A DNA stretch of 64,000 nt from Fremontodendron californicum. Lineage: Eukaryota > Streptophyta > Magnoliopsida > Malvales > Malvaceae. Shown here in pieces: positions 35,184 to 46,078 of the stretch; within the stretch, counting starts at the first letter, position 1, and every line of letters begins with the position of its first letter. The position numbers were made by a program, and so were the translations under genes. The notes below the pieces were generated by a model, which had not been told where the DNA came from, ran no database searches, and worked only from the letters and a program-made list of their open reading frames with translations. Location of the stretch: NCBI GenBank assembly GCA_030761205.1, contig JAULJL010000035.1, forward strand, positions 19,695,001-19,759,000, written 5' to 3'.

Positions 35184-37186
35184 ATAATCCGTTGTTAAGT
35201 TATGCATTAGGGCTAATAAAAGGATGAATTTGTTCTAATCTCTTACGTTATCAACTTTGGGGTGATAAGCAGCTGCCATGCTCATGGAATTTGTTTGTGT
35301 GTTCATTTATTAGTGAAATGTCATTGGTTATGTCAATTTCTTCTTTTCCTTACTCATCCTTTTGGATTTGGAAATTTTCCTTATTTTTTAATCTTATTTT
35401 TAAGATTTATATTATTTCAAGCTGAATAAGTCAGTAGTTATCCTATTTCATTGTGCTAAACTTGTGTAACTAACTATAGTTAAAAGTCATGTAATTTCAT
35501 TTTTTGGGGTCTAAAACATGTGATTTCAAACTTAATGAAATAAAAAAAGCATATATGATATATGCAATGCTTAATTCTTAAGTATTTTCACCAGGGAAAA
35601 AAAAAAGATAAGGGCTAAGATTAAAGAAACCTTCTAATGAAGATATTTAAAGGCTGTGCTTTGGTAGATCAAAGTTAAAGTTGAAAAGTGAAGAGGTTTT
35701 CAACTTTTTTTACAGCCAGATCAGAGCAAGCAAAATGGCAAAGAATGATTCCATTGTTTCACTTAAAAGCATATATAGCAATAGCACTGCTTTATTTTTC
35801 TTACATCTCAAGGATCAGTGAAATAGATTATAAAACATATATAGATAGGTATTTTCATTTCACATCAACTGAGTTTTCATAAGGATTTAACCAGTCATGG
35901 TTTTTGTTTCCCTTTGATAGGATGGGTTTGGTTTTTGACAATGAATTGAAGAAGATCAGCTTTTCTCTCAACCATTTCTAACATTGGTTTCTTCACAGAT
36001 AAAAGACTTTTTATAGCCATGTTTGCAATTTCTTTTCATTAATTAGCAACTTGATTAGCCCTTGTTCAAAATGGACAAATTTCTTGCTTTGGGATATACA
36101 GCAAACCTGAAAAAAAAAGCTTTGAAGGAAGCGTCATTTAGTATTCAATGGCTTTTTCCATTGCAGGTCACATTTGAAAGTCACATCTAGAAATCAAACA
36201 TTAGGCCCCAGTCCATGGAAGACGAGGACAAATAGAGTTTGTCTTGTTCGATAAAGAGCAATGGAGATTAGAGTTGGTACTGGTTTGGAGACAGGCCATC
36301 CTCATCTATCATCTATCATTATTGCACTAAGAAGGCCCCTCCTTTGCCTTTGATCAAGATCAAACGCCTCTCATAGTCCACAAATTGTCAAGTTTCGAAA
36401 TGGTCCTTAGTTGTCCCTACACCAATCACATTTCCAGAAACAGGATTAAGGTTGAAAACTTGGAAAAGTGCAGGCCATTGCTCCAACAGCTTGCCAAGGT
36501 AGCTAGAATGGAAAGATGGCAGTGTTTTGGAACCTAGAAATTAAAATTACAAGGACCCAAATTGCACAAATTAATAGAAGTGGATTAAGATATTAATTTG
36601 TCAATTTCCCAGTCAACTGTTACAGGAAAAAAAATGATAGAACCTAAAAGGAAGTGATTAGTGTGCCACAATAAGTTCTAATTTGTTTTTTATTAGGATC
36701 ATGGAGGCTGCTTAGCTGGATACTTAAATTTCAATGAGCTATACCTCCTATGGAAATCAAATCAGTGAGCTCTTGCCTGTAATGAATCATGTTTAAAAGC
36801 ACCTAATGTCCCAAATCATTCACATGTTTATAAATTGGTGTCGGTTAAAGTTGTGTTTTTAGTCGGCGAATGGTTAATTTTGGTTAAAATCAACTTTTTT
36901 TTTTTAATCTAATATTCTTTTCGGACCATTAATATAGTGTATTCAAAATTTTATTTTCAGAGTGCTCCCACAAAGATCGATTCATGGTTGACGAGAAAAT
37001 GAATCATCTCCTTACCAAATGGATTAAACCTTGTGAGTCAATCCAGTACCTCTCAACTGCTATTTGTTTCTTTTTTTCCTTGATTTTTTATTAGAGGTGT
37101 GATGTTTAGGGGAATCATAAAGGATTGCATCAGTGGTACTCAATACTACCTAAATTAGTTACCCCATAGATTGCTGCCCATCTATA
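35184..37186. other. Intergenic, nothing recognised
   Basis: AT-rich sequence without a convincing exon, RNA gene or bounded repeat. A frame at 35688-35882 has no family features. Confidence 0.45.
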
Positions 37187-37191
37187 GTATC

Positions 37192-37414
37192 TGGAGAAAG
37201 AATTGTATGAAACGGTTACTCCACGTCAGCATATATCTCTTTTATTCAAATCATACCACGTAATCAATTACATATAAATATTTATTCAAACAATACATTA
37301 ATGATTTTTATAATAAGTAGTTGACTTTTTATAAAAAACTGATTACGTGACATGATTTGAATAAAATGAAGATATGTTGACGTAGAGTAACCGTTTCATA
37401 CAATCCTTTCTCCA
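37192..37414. mobile_element. MITE with roughly 75-bp inverted termini
   Basis: The left terminus (TGGAGAAAGAATTGTATGAA, continuing ACGGTTACTCCACGTCA to about 37266) matches the reverse complement of the right terminus (to 37414) over some 75 bases with few mismatches. The element is 223 bp, almost a fold-back. GTATC flanks both sides (37187-37191 and 37415-37419), a possible 5-bp target duplication. There is no coding capacity. Long termini recall Mutator-like or fold-back elements, but a 9-bp duplication is not seen. Confidence 0.88.
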
Positions 37415-37419
37415 GTATC

Positions 37420-40405
37420 ATTACTCATTTGGTGAAAAAAATGTCAACCCCATAAAGAATTCAACCACTCAATGAGCAGAACCAGCCTAGCTACCATGAA
37501 TAGAAGTCGATTTCGCCTGAGTAGTTGAAATATCACTTTTTCCATACTGTTCTTAAATCTCCAATCATCTTTGATGCATTATTAAAAATAATGCTTCCAT
37601 TAAGTAAATGGTTTTGAAAATTAGTATACATTTAAAGCTTTTTGGAGGAGCTGATCCCCATTCACTAATCTACTGTAAACTACGAATTTGTGATAAAATT
37701 TTACCCCTTTCCCACTTGATAAATTGGACCAGTTTCCAACCATTAATATATAATTGTAATTAACCACTTATCTCCTTTTGAATAAGTTGTATTTTTTCAA
37801 CCACTGAACATTGAAATGGAACTATTGAATGAACTTAAGCTTATGGAATATTGATCTTAACAAAATAATCTCCACTGTAAAGGGCAAAAAAGCCTCGGGT
37901 TAACGGCTTTTCGTGGAGGCTTTGAGCCCTGGGGGAGTCTTTCATTTGTATTTTCTTGTACCGGTTTCCATGGCCATTTTTTGCATCCACCTTCGCCATC
38001 TCATAAATTTTTTTTAACTTTGATGATATAATGTTCACCAGCCTATATTGTCAAATTGTGCCACCCACATCAAACTACTTCTCCATTTCCACCGTCCATT
38101 CTTACACAAGCCCTTCGTAAAATGTCGCTTTCCTTTGGACAGACAAAGCAGAAAGAGCCGAAGGTAAATTGCAAACGACTCAAACCTAAATTTTCTGTAT
38201 TCTAATCAAGGATCAGGTTAATAATACTCTAATATATTATTTTATGTAATCATAAAATTGTCCCACTTAGGTCACTGAGGAGCAAAAAAATGGTTATTAT
38301 ACCATAAATAATAGCCTCCTATACGTACGCGACATGCTGTGTTGATTTCCAATGTGAAACTGTTTGTGACTTCAGCCTTACAATTCTTTGATATTCAAGT
38401 TCTATAAGCATACACATCTGGGTTGTGTCAGCCTTAAATTCTTTTCCTGGAGGAAGTTACATTAGGTCTCAAGATCATCGGCATGCGGATCACTTTTTTA
38501 GATCAATTCTTTATTGAATCAGGAAGTAGACTTTCCTGAGTGCAGCATGAAGATATGCTCATTCAATTATGTGTGTGTGTGAGAAAGAACACTGATAGCA
38601 TTTCCTTAACAAGTTCTGATGTCAGAGACCATTGAAATAATACCCATAGGTTAGTCCAGCTGGTAAGGGAGGAGTCTTCTTTCCTTGTTTAACCAGAGTT
38701 CGGTCCTAGTGAAGAGCATTATTGAAGTAAAATACTAATAAAACATCAAGCCAATTATATAAAGGTTGTGTCTGCACTGTATTTCAGCATAGAATTTTCT
38801 TGTTTTTGGCCAATAGAGCATACTATACAAACTGGTTTAAAGAATTGAATGACTTCTGTAATAACCAATATGAGGACTATATATGATATTGCAGAAATGC
38901 AAAAACTGGTGGTACTACAAGCTGACAGTGCTTGCCTGGCATACCCATAGACAGCTTGAAACTTGCTGGCCATGATTATGACCTATGCGAGAAACTGATC
39001 TATCAGTACCAAACGACAAGAAGACTTACTTCGTAAGCATTTGCTATTAACAGAAGCAGCTAGTATCATGAACACTTATGGCCCTAGTCACTATCCGACC
39101 AGCTAACCACTCCATTACAAGAAGAAATTGATCTTTTTTTTTTTCTCTCTCAGAACAAATTCATGTGTTTTCATGACTGCACTGATGCATATCCGCGTCT
39201 GTGGGTGTGGGCTTCTCTACGTGTAACACAATATAAATTTGATGTGAAATCTCCTTATGATATCTAATTAATGATTAAGGCATTAAACAAATCAAATGAG
39301 CAATTAATGCTTAAAAAATGTTAATGACATGTTTCTAAACCAGCATGGTGCTTCATTAGCAATTGCTTCTGTTGACACAAAATGAAAATCCTAACAAACA
39401 AATAAATGAAGTAGACAAAGTTAAGTACATAATTGGCAGCTGGTCACATATGCTCAAGATAAAAGCTGACAATATTCTTATGAGATTAACAAGGATATCA
39501 ATTCGACACCCCTTTGTATTTAATTTTGTATTATAGAAGGTATTTTCATTGTTAGAATATTGAGGTGGAACTCAAGTAGCAGGTTTGCGCAAATTTCCAA
39601 TAGCTTGTCTGTTAAAATCCATTAATCTGTAAGGTCAAGGTGTTTGTCCCAAGCACTTCAAGTCAGCTACTCAAATCCTTTTCTACTTAGCTTCATATAG
39701 GGTCATTTTTGGTAGGGATAAAAAACAAACAACTATTTAGCATAGATGATGGAACTAAACCCCAGAAATAGTACGTCATGCTATAATTCCATTGGCATCA
39801 TATTCAGCCATCTTTTCTTCCTAATAACAGTCAGATTTAGCCATCTTAATAAAATTCTTTTTGCCTTGTCTTTCACACCAAAAAAAAAAAAACAAAAACG
39901 AAAACTCTAGATAACTTTCAGTCAGATATCTAACTGTTTCCTGTTCTCTGTTAATACCCAAAAGAAAACTTTTTGCATATTCTCCGTCTGAAGATAGCAA
40001 AAGACCATCAAATCATTAAATATTTCTCTAGGCCACTCAGCTTGAGTTTCTTTTGGAACTCTTCTTGGACAAATGTCTACATACTAAAAAGGTGATACTG
40101 AACATAACAATATGATGATGAGAAAAAAACAAAACAGAACGATAAGATGCAAAGATCTATATAAAGCTTCACAGAATTTGAAAACTTCCCTTGAGCTAGA
40201 TTGCTTCATAAACGATCAAAGTAATGCTCAGGATAGACATTAAGTTACAATTTCATTTAAAAACAAAATTTGCATTATCATTTGAAACTAATGAGAAAGT
40301 ATGACAATTGTGAAATTATAATGCATTTCAAATTCTCTCAAAAGCATTCGTCTACATGAACATCAATTCATCAGACAATGACTACTGCTTGAAAATTTTC
40401 CTGAA
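37420..40405. other. Intergenic, possible SINE head
   Basis: Near 38650-38715 a tRNA-like promoter pair appears: TAGTCCAGCTGGTAAGG (A-box-like) and GAGTTCGGTCCTAG (B-box-like) about 40 bp apart, followed by AT-rich sequence. It could be a decayed SINE. No protein gene is seen; the last few hundred bases are probably the 3' flank of the PLAC8 gene. Confidence 0.4.
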
Positions 40406-42094
40406 TTATGTTTCTTCTCTCTGTATCAAAGACGGAGTGGGTGGAATCATAGTTTCATCTTTATCTTTTATAGACAGCTCTTCTTTCACCGTAGAAAGCT
40501 GCCGGTCTGGACTATAACATTCCTTTGAAACTACTGTGGGACTTGAAGAATTGGCTGTAAATCTCGTGATTGGGCTAGAATTGTTCACAGGTGAAGAACT
40601 AGGGCCAGAACTAAATTGGACGATCCCATCTTCACGAGGTAAAGGTGATATTGGAAGCTTGTTACCATTGTCCATTTGCTCTCTTAAGAACTTATCTTCT
40701 ACAATATCATATGAATTCCCAGTGCGTGCTTCCTGAGCAAGAGAACACCAACAGCAACACAGCCACAGTGTGCAGTCACTAACTTCTGGATGACCACAAC
40801 AGAAGTTATAAGCTGGCAAATTGAATCTCTTTCTCATTTGAATCCTCCAGAAGCCACCATATAGTAAACCAAACCCACAAAGAACAACTCCGGTAACACC
40901 AAGAGCCTCTCTGACAGTCTCATTATCAATATTCACAGCAGCCAAGTTCAAAATCCAGAAAGGAGCCATACAAAAGAGGAGAAAAGTTGCAATATGCACA
41001 TACATGTTTCCAAACCCAAGTCTCTCCATGTTCCACCCAAAGACACAAAAACTACAAAAAAGAGAAAGATATGCTAGAGAAATATCATCCCAAAAGTCAA
41101 GTATCCCTCCACTCCAAAGTGATCTGCTCTCAACAGTTCTCTCTTCATTTCCGGATGCAAATGAATATCTCTTCTCCAATGACTTTCGTCTCGACTGCTC
41201 TGGCCTCTTACTTTCACCAGTGTCAGTCTGCCTCTGTGCTTCCTCATCCATTTCAGAATCATAATCCCTCCCAAGAGGGCTAACAATGGTGTAAACACCA
41301 GCTATTGCCGGTGCCGCTATTGCAATTGATACACATATCCCAACTCCAATGGCAGGTCGCTCGGATCTCCTGTATCCCAAGTTCAGACCACAAAGGGCAT
41401 ATTGAGCAAAACAGTTAATATGGAGTAGCACAACAACCACCATCATGTGTGCCCACTCATGGGGCTTATAGGTCTCATTCTTACAGTATATCTTTCTGAG
41501 TCGGGAAATGTCTTCTGGTCTCCATCTACAAAGAAGTACAAGATGGTAAAATCGCTTTGGGTGTTGGTACAGACACATAAGAGTAAACAGTGCATTGAGA
41601 ATTTGATTGTTGACTTCAAACCAGGCATTTCTCTGTGACTTGTTAGGAAGCACTGCATTCAACATTCCAGTCATGACAAGGAACAGAATAGCACCCGAGA
41701 TAGCAACACACATGATCCATACAAAAAGGGCCATATTCATTGGGTCCCTAATCCATTCCTTAAACATTTTAACGAGAGAAACCCAATCAATTTTTTTTGC
41801 AAAAACCCCAGTCAGACGTTCTCGTAAACCATGACCACTTGAAGAAGCCACCAACCGAGAAACCTCATCTCTTGCTTCAGCTAATCGCTTGAATTTGACA
41901 GATGCAGAACCAAGTTTGAGAAACTTGATTCTATTTGGAGGAGACACAATGCTGCTATGGGGCTTTCTTTGAGGGTTTTCGTCGTTTAGAAGCATCCTTT
42001 GCGATGAAATGTGAAGAGGAATTTGTCCGTTTGTTTTAGTGACATTGGATTCCTCAATTTCCTCTTTATGATTCCCATTTTCACTTGAAGCCAT
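40406..42094 (-). CDS. DUF2985/PLAC8 family membrane protein
   Basis: A single exon of 562 residues. A hydrophilic N-terminus (about 1-115) is followed by a DUF2985-type region (about 103-275) with membrane segments near 120-145, 160-178, 213-237 and 247-272. A charged loop comes next (RDYDSEMDEEAQRQTDTGES). The PLAC8 region is at about 330-456, with membrane segments and the Cys-rich motif FCCGHPEVSDCTLWLCCCWC at 431-450. The last 100 residues are Ser/Pro-rich and probably cytosolic. PLAC8 proteins include regulators of organ size and metal transport; members with DUF2985 have no firm role. The start MASSENGNHK is the only good ATG before the conserved part. No sign of damage. Confidence 0.92.
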   Translation of the reverse strand: MASSENGNHKEEIEESNVTKTNGQIPLHISSQRMLLNDENPQRKPHSSIVSPPNRIKFLKLGSASVKFKRLAEARDEVSRLVASSSGHGLRERLTGVFAKKIDWVSLVKMFKEWIRDPMNMALFVWIMCVAISGAILFLVMTGMLNAVLPNKSQRNAWFEVNNQILNALFTLMCLYQHPKRFYHLVLLCRWRPEDISRLRKIYCKNETYKPHEWAHMMVVVVLLHINCFAQYALCGLNLGYRRSERPAIGVGICVSIAIAAPAIAGVYTIVSPLGRDYDSEMDEEAQRQTDTGESKRPEQSRRKSLEKRYSFASGNEERTVESRSLWSGGILDFWDDISLAYLSLFCSFCVFGWNMERLGFGNMYVHIATFLLFCMAPFWILNLAAVNIDNETVREALGVTGVVLCGFGLLYGGFWRIQMRKRFNLPAYNFCCGHPEVSDCTLWLCCCWCSLAQEARTGNSYDIVEDKFLREQMDNGNKLPISPLPREDGIVQFSSGPSSSPVNNSSPITRFTANSSSPTVVSKECYSPDRQLSTVKEELSIKDKDETMIPPTPSLIQREET

Positions 42095-43455
42095 TCTAAT
42101 ATCAAAATTGAACTCTCAATCAATCCCAGAACTGTGCTGCATACAGGGAAGCTCTTTCACTAACTCTTAAAGTGTAATTCTAAAATTGAATTGAAAACCA
42201 GATGATAGACGATCTAGATTTTGCAGTTACTACCACTAAAAAGTTGTAGCAAAAAAAGAGGGAAGCAAGGAATCTGTAACCCTAAAGTAACTAAAACAAA
42301 ATATTTTATGAGTGCCAAGAAGCTATGCAAAGTTTTAAAAAAATGTATCATTATTTTGATAAACAGAAGTTGATCAGATCATAAAATCTATTCTAAAATC
42401 TAAATCTCAGACCTTTGACTTGCACAGTATCTAGTTTTGTATCAAACTTTGTTCTTTATCATCAGAAGGGTTACCAGATGAAAAACATACAGAAATTTGT
42501 TCAATTTCTTTCATTTAATGGAAAATAGCATAGCATAAATATTCTGGGAAAAAAAGGAGTCGGTTGTTAACGTATGTATAGGAAAACTGACCTGATACAG
42601 AAGAAAAGTATGAGCTTCAAAACATACGCTTACGGAAAACTGACAAAGGAATTCATGAGACAACCTGTGGATGGAATCAATCCTCAAAAACATTTACTTT
42701 GGCTTTTAGCTCGCAGCACATATACAGATGTACTTCCAGACATGACACAACTTACAGTGAACAGCTTCTTCCACCACTGGATCATTCTTACTTTGAAAAG
42801 TTTGAACAAGTGGCCCTGATCGAATGGCTGGAAACAATTTTAGGATAATAATAATAAAATTAGGAAAAGAAAAGTTTAGAAAAGGTGGAACGTCGTCGTT
42901 TCAATGGTGAAATTCCATTCCAATCCAACAGGAAACAATGGCGTTTGAGAAGGTTTGTAATTAAAAGGGAGGACTGAGGAGCGGAGCTAATCAACAAGAC
43001 AGGATGAACTGGGTGGATTGTGTTTTCTTCAGCATTCACATGGGAGGTGAATGCTAAGAAGAATTTCGAAGATGTTTACACTAACAAGGGCTAATTGGGT
43101 AGATCTTCTTATTTAAATGATCTTACTCCAATGATTATATCACTTTCAAGTAAATTAAGTTTTAAGTACTTTTTTTTTTATACAAAAGTTACAGCCTAAA
43201 GATAAAAGAAGGATTGCATATTAGTTTCTTTGATAAAAAAAAAATAGACAAAAATTGAAGTTCAGGTTGAATAAGTAAGTTTCTTTCCATAAAAAAAGTT
43301 GTTTCGCATTTAGATAAGTTTCTATATATCACTTACAAATTTTTATTTTGAACAAAAGAGTTTTGACTAAGAATTAAGACAAAATGCTAGGAACATTTGA
43401 GACTTTGTTGAATTGCCTTGTGTTCTAATGAAAGACTTCGGACGAATGAATGCAG
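42095..43455. other. PLAC8 gene promoter side
   Basis: No exon recognised. The stretch between the PLAC8 start and the transporter pseudogene must include the PLAC8 promoter and leader. A plus-strand frame at 42574-42819 shows no family signature. Confidence 0.4.
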
Positions 43456-44095
43456 TTCATCAGATAAGAGCAGAACTGGGTAGACCTTCTGATATGAGCT
43501 TTGCTGTCAGTTTTATAGCAATCTGCATAAATAGCCATTTACTTATATATTGGTTTCTTTGGCTACCTGCTCTTTGGGGACTCCATCATGGCGGATATTC
43601 TTCTGATTCTGCAGTTGGTCAAGTAGTGAATTATTAAGCTATGCAATGCACCTAGCTCTTGTATTTCCTGTATGAATCTCTCCTTGATAGCTAACATAGA
43701 TGAACTCCTCTTTGCAAAAGAAGCCTGTACTGGCCAGAGACACCCCGAGATTCGCAATTCTCACTTTGTGTATTGCTTGCTGTTACATACATAATCGCCA
43801 TTTATACCAAATATTTGGTACTTCTTTTACTTCTTAGGATCAGCAACCGTTGTTTGCCTCTCATTCATCTTTCCAGGAGCCAGTGTTCTCAGGTATCAAT
43901 CTTCAACTCATTTTGATAACTGCAAATTACTAACTTCTCAAAAATAGTTATCACTAAGCTAAAAAGTTTTAATATCTTGACAGGGATGTTCATGGCATAT
44001 CGACAAGAAAAGATAACATCATGGCAATTTTAGTGATCATCTTGGCTATTGTGATAAGCATAATAGCTATAGCTACCAACTTGTGGAGTAGTTAA
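43456..44095 (+). pseudogene. AVT6-type amino acid transporter, 3' fragment, broken
   Basis: Two blocks match exons 4 and 5 of the intact transporter at 46079-48552. The first (43456-43892) starts after TGCAG with a degraded VHQIRAELGRPSDMSFAV. It shifts frame within the segment that reads GFFGYLLFGDSIMADILL (the intact copy has GIFGYLLFGDSIMPDILV), then has several further stops. It still ends CLSFIFPGASVL at a GT. The second (43984-44095) reads RDVHGISTRKDNIMAILVII and ends at TAA, as in the intact gene. Exons 1-3 are missing, so this is a truncated duplicate rather than a processed copy, because the intron is kept. Confidence 0.92.
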
Positions 44096-46078
44096 TTGGA
44101 AGACAAAATAAAAAATAGTTACAAATTACAAACCTCATGTGGGCATATCTGCAATGTTACAGAATTCAAGAACAATGCAGAGAAGCAGATTATCTTTTCG
44201 GGATATCAAACTTTACCCCATTTGATATATAGTAACATAAAATTGAAAAGATACCAACATCTTTTATTAGTTTATAATGCTTACATATCTTTGTATATAT
44301 AGATCTTTCTCCTCTACTTCCCTTTACTAAAATCTATTTGTATCTTCTTTTTTTGTTGCATGGACTTAGTTGAATAAATAATAATTTCTTCTCTCGAATA
44401 AAACACAGGCTCACCTACAACAAATAGTAGACAGATTAGTGAGTTTTTTCCTTTCTTTTTAGCCTAAAAAATTTTACAAATTAAGGAGGAAATAGGGAAA
44501 AAGATAATAAATCATAATTAATCAAACCCTCCCATAAATGAATTGACTGTTACTATTTCCAATTATATATCCCTCTTTAAATGCTAAAGGAGGAGTTTAT
44601 GAGTTTATTTTCCAAATAATTCATGAAAGTGGGGTTCTCTCACTGATTTGGACACCTAATTTAAATACCTCAATCCCTGTTTTTATCACAACGCTTAAGC
44701 TTAACTAAACCAATATTATTTCATGTGATTGAAAATTTGAAATTCATAAAGGTTGCTCTAGTAGATCTCAATCAATAAAAGGTGTTAAAAAGTAAAATAA
44801 TCAAGGAAAAAAAAAAGGAGCTGCTCTAGATCTTTTAGTAAAGTTCTGCAGGGCACTAGTAGGACTAAAGTGGCCGACAATGCTGATCAATGATCATTAC
44901 CATGAGCAATCTGTAGTTTTATATTGTTGGTTAGAGTGATGATTTGCTTAGATTGGCACCAAAGAATTAGAGAGGAAAAACGTTTTCTCTTTGGGTTGCC
45001 GGGCCTCATTAAACCGCACATTTTACTCATGCAAAGCAAAAACATTTTTAAAGTCCCCATTGAATTTCATACCCATTTGACAGAAATTAATCTTTCTGCA
45101 AAGAGTTCTACTTTAGTAAAAAGAAATCTCAATTTCAGCTTAAATTGTCATTTGCCGGTCCACACAAATCCAGATAATATGCCATATGTTCTGCTGATAA
45201 GCTTGTAGTTTGTTTATAGTATAAATGAGTCAGATGATTTGACATGATTCAGTCAATTTTGCTTAAATGGTTATTGGTTCCATGAAGAGCCACATAGCCA
45301 GCCAGAGTTGACCTTCCTCCTCAACCATTAGATTTTTGCAAGAAATAATTGGATGATGTGATCTTTTTGATGATTAAACAAGTTGAATCGATTGAACATT
45401 TTAAATAATTTTTTTAAATATTTTTAATATTAAATAAATATTAAATATCATAAATAATAAATAAAAATAAATATTTAGTTTATTAGTATAGTCTTTATAT
45501 AATTTTAAGGGGTTATGGATTTAAATCTCATCATTTATAAAAAAATAATTAAAAAAATAAAAAACGATTTTTATTTTTATTTTTTACCGGTTGAACTAAT
45601 TTTTGATCTGTTCGATTAAATCCAATTTTATTACACCTGCTAAATCGAATAAACTATCGATTTTTAATTCAATCGATCCGACCAATTAATTTGATTCGAT
45701 TTTTTATTCACTGAATATTTGGCTTCCCAGAGGACTCTATTGAATTCCCATTCCTGCTTTTGCGTCCACATACATTTTCCTGTCCATTCAATACATCTTC
45801 TGTCTCTGTACATTCATCAGTTTCCCACGACAGCATCACCCCACCCCAACCTGTCCTGTAATAATAGCAGAATTTCCTGTGATCTTACTAATTTAATTCC
45901 AGACTTACCCTTCATTAGATTATCCTAAATTAATCATATGTCACTGTCAACTTATGACATTTTTGTCATTGCTAACCCCATCATACTTATAAAGACACAT
46001 TCAATGTGTAATTATGCACAACAAGACAACAAATTATAATACATATCCTCTAACCGGAAAAAGTCTCATCTTCCAAGA
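44096..46078. other. Intergenic DNA and AVT6 promoter
   Basis: About 45370-45715 is a decayed interspersed repeat with CGATTGAACC/GGTTGAACTAATTTT-type words. A TATA-like ACTTATAAAGAC near 45986 lies about 90 bp upstream of the transporter start. No exon seen. Confidence 0.45.

Noticed and set aside
38132..38163. ATG with MSLSFGQTKQKEPK followed by a GT donor
   Set aside because: No further exon was found, and the flanks look like ordinary intergenic DNA.
37841..38973. Short minus-strand frames in the intergenic region
   Set aside because: No domain, no splice context, low complexity.
42574..42819. Plus-strand frame of about 80 codons upstream of the PLAC8 gene
   Set aside because: Lies in the PLAC8 promoter region, with no known motif.
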